Below are positions 16,039 through 23,727 of a stretch of DNA of 64,000 nucleotides, piece by piece. The DNA comes from an uncultured Bacteroidia bacterium. GTDB lineage: Bacteria > Bacteroidota > Bacteroidia > Bacteroidales > F082. Below the pieces are notes generated by a model that saw only the letters and a list, made by a program, of their open reading frames with translations, had not been told where the DNA came from and did not search any database. The position numbers and the translations under genes are program-made. The stretch covers positions 248,001 through 312,000 of the forward strand of contig CADCIH010000001.1 of assembly GCA_902801465.1 (NCBI GenBank), read 5' to 3'. Each line of letters opens with the position of its first letter. Within the stretch, counting starts at the first letter, position 1.

Positions 16039-18060
16039 ATGAAAAAGTTTACTCTTGTCATCATGGCCTTGCTGGCTCTCGCCTTCAATGTGAAAGCCCA
16101 GCAGTTTGTATCAACCGAGCCTGCCAACAGGAATGTCATCCTCGAGGAGTTCACAGGCCGAAATTGTCAGTATTGTCCTGACGGACATCGTATCGCCAAT
16201 GAGATTATGGCTGCTCATCCAGGCCGTGCATGGGCCATCAACGTCCATGCTGGTGGTTATGCTACGACAACCTATCCCAACTTCATCACCCCTGATGGTA
16301 ACACCATACATGGAGGGTTCAGTATTAGTGGATATCCGTCTGGCGTGGTCAACCGTTCTACCGCCGCTGGACAAAGCCGCTCCGCTTGGGCCAACCTCTC
16401 CAACACCCAGCTAAACCAACCCTCGGAGTGCAACATCGCCGGCCGTGTCCAGATCAACCCCGACACCCGTATGGCCTCGATTACCGTCGAGGTGTATTAC
16501 ACGGGTAACAGCAGCGCCGACGAGAACTATCTGACCGTGGCCATGCTGCAAGACAGTATCCTCGGCTCACAGAGCGGCGGCTCAACATGGAATCCCAACC
16601 AAATGATTAATGGACAGTATGTTCACATGCATATCCTTCGTGATGTCATCACCGAGAGCGCTTGGGGTGAAGCCATCAGCCCAACCACACAGGGCACGCT
16701 GATCACCAAGACCTACGAGTATCAGATTCCTGAGGTCATCGGAAGCCCCAACGGAGTGGATGTCATCCTCGACCATATCTTCTTCTTGGCTTGGGTCTCA
16801 GAACGTTACCAAGGCACTGCCACCCGTCCGATCCTCACTGGCTGCGAACTCGAGAAGACCACCATGACCGATGAACCCATCTATCCCATCGTCACCAATG
16901 TGGAACAGGCTGTCTCAGCTTCATGCAGCCAGAAACAATCGTTCTCCTTCGAAGTCTCGAACATCGGCACTGATGAACTCACCTCGTTGAAATTCAACGC
17001 TGAAATCGGCAATGCAACCAAAGAGTTTGAATGGAACGGCAATCTTCCGTCGGGCGACAAGACCATGATGGATTTCGATATGGATATGCCTTTCGGTACC
17101 TTCACGGGTCATCTGAACATCGTGGAAGCCAACGGCGTTTCGTTTGAATATCAAGCCTCATTCCCGGCCGTCTGCGAGGAATGGATCGATTTCGAGCTGA
17201 GCGAACCCACCACCACCTTAAAGGTCTACGTCATTCAAGACCAATGGGGTGAGCAAATCACTTGGGATATCATCAACTCGGCTGGTGACATTATCGGCCA
17301 AGGCGGTCCTTACCAGCACCTGGCCGGCAGCGGCTCCACCCAGCCCAATATTACAAGTATTAATGATGTTCCTGCCAACGACTGCTACTTGTTCCGTATC
17401 TACGACAACAACGGTAACGGCATCTGCTGCAACTATGGCAATGGCTATTATCAGGTGAAAGACGGCCATGGCAACGTCATCTTCGGCGGCGAGGGCAATG
17501 GCGACTTCGGCGAGATGGCCAGCCAGCAATTCTCACTCAGGACCAATACTTCAGTGGTCACGGAGGATCCCCGTGTGCTGGGTTACAACAGTGCCCTGTT
17601 CATCGGTACCATCGAGGGCGCTGCTGATGCGGTGGGATTCGAGTATTACAAACTCACCGACCATATCGTCCATGAAGTCGAAGGTGAACTCGACGGCAGC
17701 GTGTTTACCGCCAATGTTGACGTTCTGGAGGCAGGCTTGATGTATTCCGTTAAAGCCTATGCCCTCATCGGCAATAACAAAGTGTATGGTGCTGAGAAAC
17801 ACTTCCACACCTGGTATGAAGGTGTCAGCGAGCTTGAGAACAGCTTGAAGGTGTATCCCAACCCCGCCAGCCAAGTGCTGAACGTGGAAGGCTCGATGAC
17901 CTCGGTCGAGGTTTACAACACTGTGGGCCAGTGCCTGCTCAGCAAACAAGTGAACGGAAACACCCAGATCGACCTCTCTGGATTCAACAACGGTTTCTAT
18001 TTCCTCCGTGTGTATAATGGCGGTGAGACAGTCGTCCGTAAGTTCTCAGTGAATCGTTGA
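16039..18060 (+). CDS. Omp28-like surface protein, T9SS cargo
   Basis: A 673-residue secreted protein with a signal peptide ending VKAQQF. The N-terminal half (about 25-290) begins NVILEEFTGRNCQYCPDGH, a thioredoxin-like start with a CxxC pair typical of Omp28-related outer-membrane proteins. A middle beta domain contains the calcium-like FRIYDNNGNGICCNYGNG stretch. A classical T9SS sorting tail (LKVYPNPASQVLNV, NNGFYFLRVYNGG, VVRKFSVNR) follows. Role in the cell unknown. An in-frame ATG at 15955 is upstream of the promoter and inside the terminator, so 16039 is preferred. Confidence 0.85.
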   Translation: MKKFTLVIMALLALAFNVKAQQFVSTEPANRNVILEEFTGRNCQYCPDGHRIANEIMAAHPGRAWAINVHAGGYATTTYPNFITPDGNTIHGGFSISGYPSGVVNRSTAAGQSRSAWANLSNTQLNQPSECNIAGRVQINPDTRMASITVEVYYTGNSSADENYLTVAMLQDSILGSQSGGSTWNPNQMINGQYVHMHILRDVITESAWGEAISPTTQGTLITKTYEYQIPEVIGSPNGVDVILDHIFFLAWVSERYQGTATRPILTGCELEKTTMTDEPIYPIVTNVEQAVSASCSQKQSFSFEVSNIGTDELTSLKFNAEIGNATKEFEWNGNLPSGDKTMMDFDMDMPFGTFTGHLNIVEANGVSFEYQASFPAVCEEWIDFELSEPTTTLKVYVIQDQWGEQITWDIINSAGDIIGQGGPYQHLAGSGSTQPNITSINDVPANDCYLFRIYDNNGNGICCNYGNGYYQVKDGHGNVIFGGEGNGDFGEMASQQFSLRTNTSVVTEDPRVLGYNSALFIGTIEGAADAVGFEYYKLTDHIVHEVEGELDGSVFTANVDVLEAGLMYSVKAYALIGNNKVYGAEKHFHTWYEGVSELENSLKVYPNPASQVLNVEGSMTSVEVYNTVGQCLLSKQVNGNTQIDLSGFNNGFYFLRVYNGGETVVRKFSVNR

Positions 18061-18081
18061 TTTCTGTGAACGGTCAAAAAG

Positions 18082-18109
18082 AAAAGGCAGCTTTCGGGCT
18101 GCCTTTTTT
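18082..18109. terminator. Bidirectional terminator between convergent genes
   Basis: A stem AAAAGGCAGC / GCTGCCTTTT with T-runs on both strands lies between the Omp28-like gene and pyrF. Confidence 0.85.
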
Positions 18110-18128
18110 GTTGCTTTGCTTGTCTTGT

Positions 18129-18938
18129 TTATAACAAGGCTGCCATCTGCCGCTGCAGCTTCTGTGCCTCTTCGGCGGCGCGGTCGGCGAAGTCGAACTT
18201 GTTGGAAGCGTAGATGATACCTCTTGATGAGTTGACCAACAAACCACAGTCCTTGTTTAATCCATGTCGGGCCACAGCCTGAAGGTCGCCGCCTTGGGCG
18301 CCTACGCCTGGGACTAGGAAGAAATAGTCGGGTAACATCTTGCGGATCTCACCCAACTCTTCGGGATGGGTGGCTCCAACAACAAACATCATTTGTTCCG
18401 AGGTAGCCCAAGTGGTAGCGGTTTGCAGCACCTGCTGGTGAAGCATCCTTTCGCCGACATTGAGGTACTGGAAGTCCTGAGAACCTTTGTTGGAGGTCAA
18501 GGCCAAGAGGATGACCCATTTGTCCTCAAAGTTCAAGAAAGGCTCCACCGAGTCTTTCCCCATATAGGGTGCCACGGTGAGTGCATCGGCTTTCAAGGTG
18601 TTGAAGAAAGCCTTGGCGTAGTTGGCAGAAGTGTTCCCGATGTCGCCACGTTTGGCATCAGCGATGATGAAGATCTCGGGATGGTTGATTTTGATGTATT
18701 GGATGGTGCGTTCCAGACTCTGCCAGCCTTTGGCTCCATTCATCTCGTAGAAGGCAGTGTTGGGCTTGTAGGCCACGGCAAACTCAGCCGTTTTGTTGAT
18801 GATCTGTTTGTTGAATTCAAAAATGGGGTCTTCCAAAGCCAGAAGGTCTTGCGGAATCTTGTTGATGTCGGTGTCCAAACCCACACAGAGGAAGGATTTC
18901 TTCTTTTGGATCTGTTCGATGAGTTGTTGTTTGTTCAT
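18129..18938 (-). CDS. pyrF: Orotidine 5'-phosphate decarboxylase
   Basis: A 269-residue TIM-barrel enzyme that decarboxylates OMP to UMP, the last step of pyrimidine synthesis. FLCVGLDTD at the N-terminus, the catalytic [14 protein letters not shown] motif (about residue 91) and VGATHPEEL near the C-terminus are all present. The length is that of the long (type 2) PyrF group. It is the last gene of an ompA-like/purM/prfA/pyrF cluster, with a 5-nt gap to prfA. Confidence 0.96.
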   Translation of the reverse strand: MNKQQLIEQIQKKKSFLCVGLDTDINKIPQDLLALEDPIFEFNKQIINKTAEFAVAYKPNTAFYEMNGAKGWQSLERTIQYIKINHPEIFIIADAKRGDIGNTSANYAKAFFNTLKADALTVAPYMGKDSVEPFLNFEDKWVILLALTSNKGSQDFQYLNVGERMLHQQVLQTATTWATSEQMMFVVGATHPEELGEIRKMLPDYFFLVPGVGAQGGDLQAVARHGLNKDCGLLVNSSRGIIYASNKFDFADRAAEEAQKLQRQMAALL

Positions 18939-18943
18939 ATATA

Positions 18944-20050
18944 TTATTGTTCTATATTTTCTTTCAGTCGTTCGGCGTTTTCGGCCATTTGCAGACGGTT
19001 GATGATTTCATTCAGGTCGCCATCCATGACGGCGGCGAGGTTATATACCGTCAGGCCTTCGACGCGATGGTCGGTGACGCGGCCTTGGGGGTAGTTATAG
19101 GTGCGAATCTTTGCCGAGCGGTCGCCAGTCGAGACCATGGTCTTGCGTTTGGCGGAGATGTCGCTGATGTATTTCTGGTACTCCATGTCGTAGATGCGCG
19201 TGCGCAGTCTGGCCAAGGCACGTTCCCTGTTCTTGGGTTGGTCGCGGGTCTCAGTGCATTCGATGAGGATCTCCTGCATTTCACCTGTGTTGGGGTTCTT
19301 CCACATATAACGCAGACGCACGCCTGACTCCACCTTGTTCACGTTCTGTCCGCCTGCGCCGCTCGAGCGGAAGGTGTCCCATTTGATCTCACCTTCGTTG
19401 ATTTCCACGTCAAACTCCTCGGCTTCGGGCAGCACGGCCACCGAAGCGGCAGAGGTGTGGATGCGTCCTTGGGTTTCGGTCTTAGGCACACGCTGCACGC
19501 GGTGCACCCCCGACTCGAACTTGAGGATGCCATAGCAGCCGTTGCCCGTCACGGTGAAGTCGATTTCCTTGTAGCCGCCGCTTGCGCCTTCGCTTACGGA
19601 GGTCACTTCGGTCTTCCAGCCCTTGGCTTCGCAGAACTTCACATACATGCGGAACAGGTCGCCGGCAAAGAGGCAGGCTTCGTCGCCGCCCGTGCCAGCG
19701 CGGATTTCCATGATGGCATTCTTGCTGTCTTGTGGGTCTTTTGGGATCATCATCACGCGGATGTCCTGCTCCAGTTGCTCGATGCGCGTTTGGGCGGTGT
19801 CCAACTCCTCTTGGGCCATCTTGCGCATCTCCTCGTCCTTCTCTGTGGCAAGAATCACTTTGGCTTCCTCCACGTTGGCTTTCAGGGTCTTGTATTCCTT
19901 GAAGGCCATGACGATAGGCTCCAAGTCCTTATAGTCCTTGTTGAGCTTCACGAATCGCTTCATGTCTGCGGCCACGGCGGGGTCGGCGAGTTGTTCGCCC
20001 ATCTCCTCCCAGCGGTGTTTTATCGTTTCGAGTTTTTCGATGATGTCCAT
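18944..20050 (-). CDS. prfA: Peptide chain release factor 1
   Basis: A 368-residue class I release factor that reads UAA and UAG and triggers peptide release. The GGQ motif is at 233-235 ([16 protein letters not shown]), domain 1 contains [18 protein letters not shown], and the codon-recognition loop reads PKT (189-191) where many bacteria have PAT. It lies 3 nt behind purM and 5 nt ahead of pyrF. The order purM-prfA-pyrF also occurs in Bacteroides. Confidence 0.96.
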   Translation of the reverse strand: MDIIEKLETIKHRWEEMGEQLADPAVAADMKRFVKLNKDYKDLEPIVMAFKEYKTLKANVEEAKVILATEKDEEMRKMAQEELDTAQTRIEQLEQDIRVMMIPKDPQDSKNAIMEIRAGTGGDEACLFAGDLFRMYVKFCEAKGWKTEVTSVSEGASGGYKEIDFTVTGNGCYGILKFESGVHRVQRVPKTETQGRIHTSAASVAVLPEAEEFDVEINEGEIKWDTFRSSGAGGQNVNKVESGVRLRYMWKNPNTGEMQEILIECTETRDQPKNRERALARLRTRIYDMEYQKYISDISAKRKTMVSTGDRSAKIRTYNYPQGRVTDHRVEGLTVYNLAAVMDGDLNEIINRLQMAENAERLKENIEQ

Positions 20051-20053
20051 GGA

Positions 20054-21217
20054 TTAATACTCAAACGTTCCGAACTCACTCTTAATCGTCAGCTGTTTCT
20101 TGTCTGAAGCCTCCACATGGCCAATGATTTGGCTGTCAATGTTGAATTCCTTGGCAATGGCAATCATCTCATTGGCGGCTTTTTCGTTGGTGTAGATTTC
20201 AAGACGGGAACCCATATTGAAGACCTTGTACATCTCTTTCCAATCAGTGCCGGAGGCTTGTTGGATCATACGGAACAAGGGCGGAAGCTGAAGCATGTTG
20301 TCCTTCACGATGTGCAGTTTGTCAACGAAATGCAGCACCTTGGTTTGAGCGCCACCACTACAATGGATGATGCCGTGAATTTGTTTGCGGAACTCCTTCA
20401 ATATCGGGATCATCAGCGGGGCATAGGTGCGGGTGGGCGAGAGGATGAGTTTGCCCACGTCCACGCCAGGGACCTCGGTCGGGCCGGTGAGTTTGTGCGG
20501 ACCGGAATAGACCAAGTCATTCGGGATGCTGTGGTCATAGCTCTCATCGTATTTCTCAGCCAGATAATGGTTCAGCATGTCATGGCGAGCCGAGGTGAGG
20601 CCGTTGCTGCCCATACCGCCGTTGTAGCTGTCCTCGTAGGTGGCTTGTCCGTAGGAAGCGAAGGCCACGATGACATCACCAGGTTGCAGGTTGTTTTCAA
20701 TCACTTCGTCGCGGCGGATGCGTGTCGTCACGGTGCTGTCGACGATGACGGTGCGTACCAAGTCGCCCACGTCGGCGGTCTCGCCTCCGGTCAATACGAT
20801 GCCGATGCCCAGCTTGCGCAGTTTTTCCAAGAAATGCTCTGTGCCATTGATCAAGGCGGAAATGACTTCACCAGGGATCAAGTTTTTGTTGCGTCCGATG
20901 GTGGAGGAGAGCAGCATGTTGTCGGTGGCGCCCACGCAGATGAGGTCGTCGGTGTTCATCACCACGGCGTCTTGGGCTACGCCTTCCCACACGCTCATGT
21001 CGCCGGTCTCTTTCCAGTAGAGATAGGCTAGTGACGATTTGGTTCCTGCGCCGTCGGCGTGCATGATGTTGCAGTATTCCGGGTTTCCTCCGAGGATGTC
21101 GGGGATAATCTTGCAGAATGCGTTTGGATAGAGCCCCTTGTCGAGGTTCTTGATGGCATTGTGGATGTCTTCTTTCTCGGCGGAGACTCCACGTTGGCTA
21201 TAACGTTGGTGGTCCAT
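20054..21217 (-). CDS. purM: Phosphoribosylformylglycinamidine cyclo-ligase (AIR synthetase)
   Basis: A 387-residue PurM that makes aminoimidazole ribotide from FGAM and ATP. It has YSQRGVSAEKED at the start, HADGAGTKSSLAY, MNTDDLICVGAT, VLTGGETADVGD and HCSGGAQTKV. It is longer than the E. coli enzyme and of the Bacteroidetes type. Its ATG overlaps the stop of the upstream OmpA-like gene by one base (TAATG), which indicates translational coupling. Confidence 0.93.
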   Translation of the reverse strand: MDHQRYSQRGVSAEKEDIHNAIKNLDKGLYPNAFCKIIPDILGGNPEYCNIMHADGAGTKSSLAYLYWKETGDMSVWEGVAQDAVVMNTDDLICVGATDNMLLSSTIGRNKNLIPGEVISALINGTEHFLEKLRKLGIGIVLTGGETADVGDLVRTVIVDSTVTTRIRRDEVIENNLQPGDVIVAFASYGQATYEDSYNGGMGSNGLTSARHDMLNHYLAEKYDESYDHSIPNDLVYSGPHKLTGPTEVPGVDVGKLILSPTRTYAPLMIPILKEFRKQIHGIIHCSGGAQTKVLHFVDKLHIVKDNMLQLPPLFRMIQQASGTDWKEMYKVFNMGSRLEIYTNEKAANEMIAIAKEFNIDSQIIGHVEASDKKQLTIKSEFGTFEY

Positions 21218-23670
21218 TATTTGAATTTCAATTGCTTCACTTTGGTGTCGAACTCGAAGGTGCCCATCTGGTTCAGGGTGCTCTTGCCGATGACCCAGTC
21301 CTCGATCATCTTTTGAACGACCTTCACCCTTACGTCGGTGAGGGTCTTGTTGGCGATGCGTATCTCTCTGATGTGGACGATGGCTCCGTTGGCTACCGAT
21401 CCAGTGCCGAGGATCTTCTCCACCTCGCCTTCGAAGTTGTCGCGGTTGATGCGTCCTTCCTTCAGGAGGCGCAGGGCGGTCGCCTCTGACATGCTGAACT
21501 CGGCGTTTTGGCTATAGGTGAAAGTCTCCTTATAGGCATCCACGAAAGCGGCGAAGGTGAAGTAGCCGCGTTTGTCGGTTTCGAACTCCACGGAGGTCTT
21601 CTCTTCGGGGTTGATGGTGATGTTGACGGTGCCGCCTTCGGCGATGACGTCGCGTGGCACATAGTCTTTCGACAGGATGCGGAACTCGGTGCGGCGGTTC
21701 ATCTGGTGGGCGGCTTCACGCACGTCGTTGTTGGGCAGCTTGTTGATGAAGTCCTCGGTGAGTTGGGTGCCTGCCTTGAAGGTGTAGCCTCTTACGGTCA
21801 TGTCTTTCTGGATGGTGCGGGGCACGCGTTCACCATAGCCCCTGGCGGTCAGGCGCAAGGGGTCGATGCCGCGGATGATGAGGTAGTCGACGACGCTCTG
21901 GGCGCGTTTCTGCGACAGGATGTCGTTGCTTTCCTCGGATGCACGGCTATCGGTATGTGAGGCGAGCTCGATGGTGATGGTCGGGTTGACTTGCAGGGTC
22001 TCGATAAGGCCTTGCAGCGAGTCTTCGAACTGGGGTTTGAGGTCCCATTTGCCCAGGTCGTAAAGGATGTCGGGCAGCATGATGGGTTCCTCGGGGATGG
22101 GTTGCAGGGTATATTCCTTCACGAAGTCCTTGCTGAACTCGAGGCCAACGGTGGTCTCGGTGGCGCTGAGGGTGAAGTAGTTGTCCTTGTCGATGGTGAT
22201 TTCGTAGGTGGTGTTTTTGTTGACTTGCGACTCGCTGAAGTTGAAGTATCCCTTGTCGTTGGTGCGGGTGCTCATCACGGAGCCGTCGGAGCCCACGAAG
22301 CGCACCGTGGCGTTCGACACGAGTTGCATGGTGCTCTCGTCTTTCACGGTGCCTGAGAAGGTGAACTGGATGCTAGGCTCTTCGAAGTAGTAGATGTTGT
22401 CGGTGCCGCGTGTGTTGCCTCGGTTTGATGACATGAAGCCTTTCTCTTGGGTGGGGTGGAACACGATGGCGAAGTCGTCGCTGGTGGAGTTCATGGGGTA
22501 TTTCAGGTTGACGGGTTCGCCCCAGTTGCCTGCGGTGTCGATGGTGCTCACGAAGATGTCGAGGCCGCCCATGCCGCCGTGGCCGTTGGAGGAGAAGTAG
22601 AGGCTGGTGTCGTTACGGAGGAAGGGGAACACTTCGTCGCCGGCGGTGTTGATGTTTTCGCCGAGGTTGAAGGGGCGTCCGAAGGCCTCGCTAGTGCTTT
22701 TACGGGTCGACACCCACAGGTCCTTGCCGCCGAAGCCTCCTTTGCGTTCAGCTGAGAAGTAAAGCACCAGCTCGTCCTCTGAGAGGGTGGGGTGGCCCAC
22801 GATGTCCAAAGTGTCGATGGTGGCAATCTCAACGGGGTGGGCCTGTGAGAAGGCACCGCCCGACTTGGAGGCGACCATGATCTGGCAGCCATTCTTACGA
22901 TGTTCGCCGGCTTGGCAGCGGGTGAAGTAGAGTTTGGTGTAGCTGGAGTTCATGAAGCCCACGCCGTCGCTGTCATCGGTGTTGATGTTCTCGCCTTCGT
23001 CGGCCAGCTCGGGGGTACTCCAGTCGCCCTTGCGGTCCTGTTTGGAGGTCCAGAAGTCGGTGAAGTCCTGGCCCGTGATGCCTTCCTTCTCGCCTCCGGT
23101 GGCGCCGGCACGCGAGGAGGTGAAGATGATTTCGTTGTAGTTGGTGTTGGTCCAGATGGCTCCGAAGTCGGAGTAACGGGAGTTGATCTTCTTCATCTCG
23201 GTGACTTCATAGCGAGAGGGGTTGTCCATCCACTCTTGGATGAGGTTGGTGGACTCCAGTCCCAGCCGGCCTCTCGGGTCGTCGGGAACGGCCTTGATGT
23301 AGTTCTCGTATTGCTGGATGGCATCGTTGAACTTCTCGTTGGTCTTGAAGGTCTCGGCGGCGTACAGGTAGGCCTCGGGATGGGTGTTGGGGAAGTCGGT
23401 GTTGAGCACCCTGCGGTAGTAGGGCTCGGCGCGTTTGCTGAGTCCGATGAGGCGGTAGCATTCAGCCATCTGGAAGCTGATGCGGGCGCGTTCGGCCTTG
23501 TTGCGTTTGCTCCGCTTGTAGGCCTTCTTGTAAAGGTCCACGGCTTCGGTGTATTGTTTCCGGCCAAAAGCCAGGTCGGCGTTCTTGGCGGGGTTTCTTC
23601 TTTGTGCATAGAGCTCAGCGTCGAGGCTGAGACAAAGAACTGAGAGTAGGATGATGATAATTTTCTTCAT
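21217..23670 (-). CDS. PorE-like OmpA family protein with a retropepsin-like C-terminal domain
   Basis: An 817-residue protein with a signal peptide (to about residue 22). TPR-like helices (about 28-150) lead into a PD40/WD40-like beta-propeller (about 165-430), a carboxypeptidase-regulatory-like domain (about 435-525) and an OmpA peptidoglycan-binding domain (about 532-668, ELASHTDSRASEESN and RGYGE). The first four domains match the plan of T9SS-associated PorE of Porphyromonas. The last 140 residues resemble a retropepsin-like aspartic protease domain (ALRLLKEGRINRDNFEG, VIGKSTLNQMG, FEFD), but the DTG triad position reads SQN (720-722). It probably anchors an outer-membrane complex to peptidoglycan. 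No lipobox was seen. Confidence 0.8.
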   Translation of the reverse strand: MKKIIIILLSVLCLSLDAELYAQRRNPAKNADLAFGRKQYTEAVDLYKKAYKRSKRNKAERARISFQMAECYRLIGLSKRAEPYYRRVLNTDFPNTHPEAYLYAAETFKTNEKFNDAIQQYENYIKAVPDDPRGRLGLESTNLIQEWMDNPSRYEVTEMKKINSRYSDFGAIWTNTNYNEIIFTSSRAGATGGEKEGITGQDFTDFWTSKQDRKGDWSTPELADEGENINTDDSDGVGFMNSSYTKLYFTRCQAGEHRKNGCQIMVASKSGGAFSQAHPVEIATIDTLDIVGHPTLSEDELVLYFSAERKGGFGGKDLWVSTRKSTSEAFGRPFNLGENINTAGDEVFPFLRNDTSLYFSSNGHGGMGGLDIFVSTIDTAGNWGEPVNLKYPMNSTSDDFAIVFHPTQEKGFMSSNRGNTRGTDNIYYFEEPSIQFTFSGTVKDESTMQLVSNATVRFVGSDGSVMSTRTNDKGYFNFSESQVNKNTTYEITIDKDNYFTLSATETTVGLEFSKDFVKEYTLQPIPEEPIMLPDILYDLGKWDLKPQFEDSLQGLIETLQVNPTITIELASHTDSRASEESNDILSQKRAQSVVDYLIIRGIDPLRLTARGYGERVPRTIQKDMTVRGYTFKAGTQLTEDFINKLPNNDVREAAHQMNRRTEFRILSKDYVPRDVIAEGGTVNITINPEEKTSVEFETDKRGYFTFAAFVDAYKETFTYSQNAEFSMSEATALRLLKEGRINRDNFEGEVEKILGTGSVANGAIVHIREIRIANKTLTDVRVKVVQKMIEDWVIGKSTLNQMGTFEFDTKVKQLKFK

Positions 23671-23674
23671 GCTA

Positions 23675-23682
23675 CAAAAATA
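23675..23682 (-). promoter_or_regulatory. -7 box (TATTTTTG) of the OmpA-like/purM/prfA/pyrF cluster
   Basis: An exact TAnnTTTG match on the minus strand begins 5 nt upstream of the start codon, so the leader would be absent or very short. Confidence 0.45.
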
Positions 23683-23727
23683 CTACAAATCGGCGAATAA
23701 TAGATGGCGTAAGGCAGAAAAAATCTC

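Noticed and set aside
20117-21031. 304-codon open frame opposite purM
   Set aside because: purM is certain from its motifs, and this frame is its shadow.
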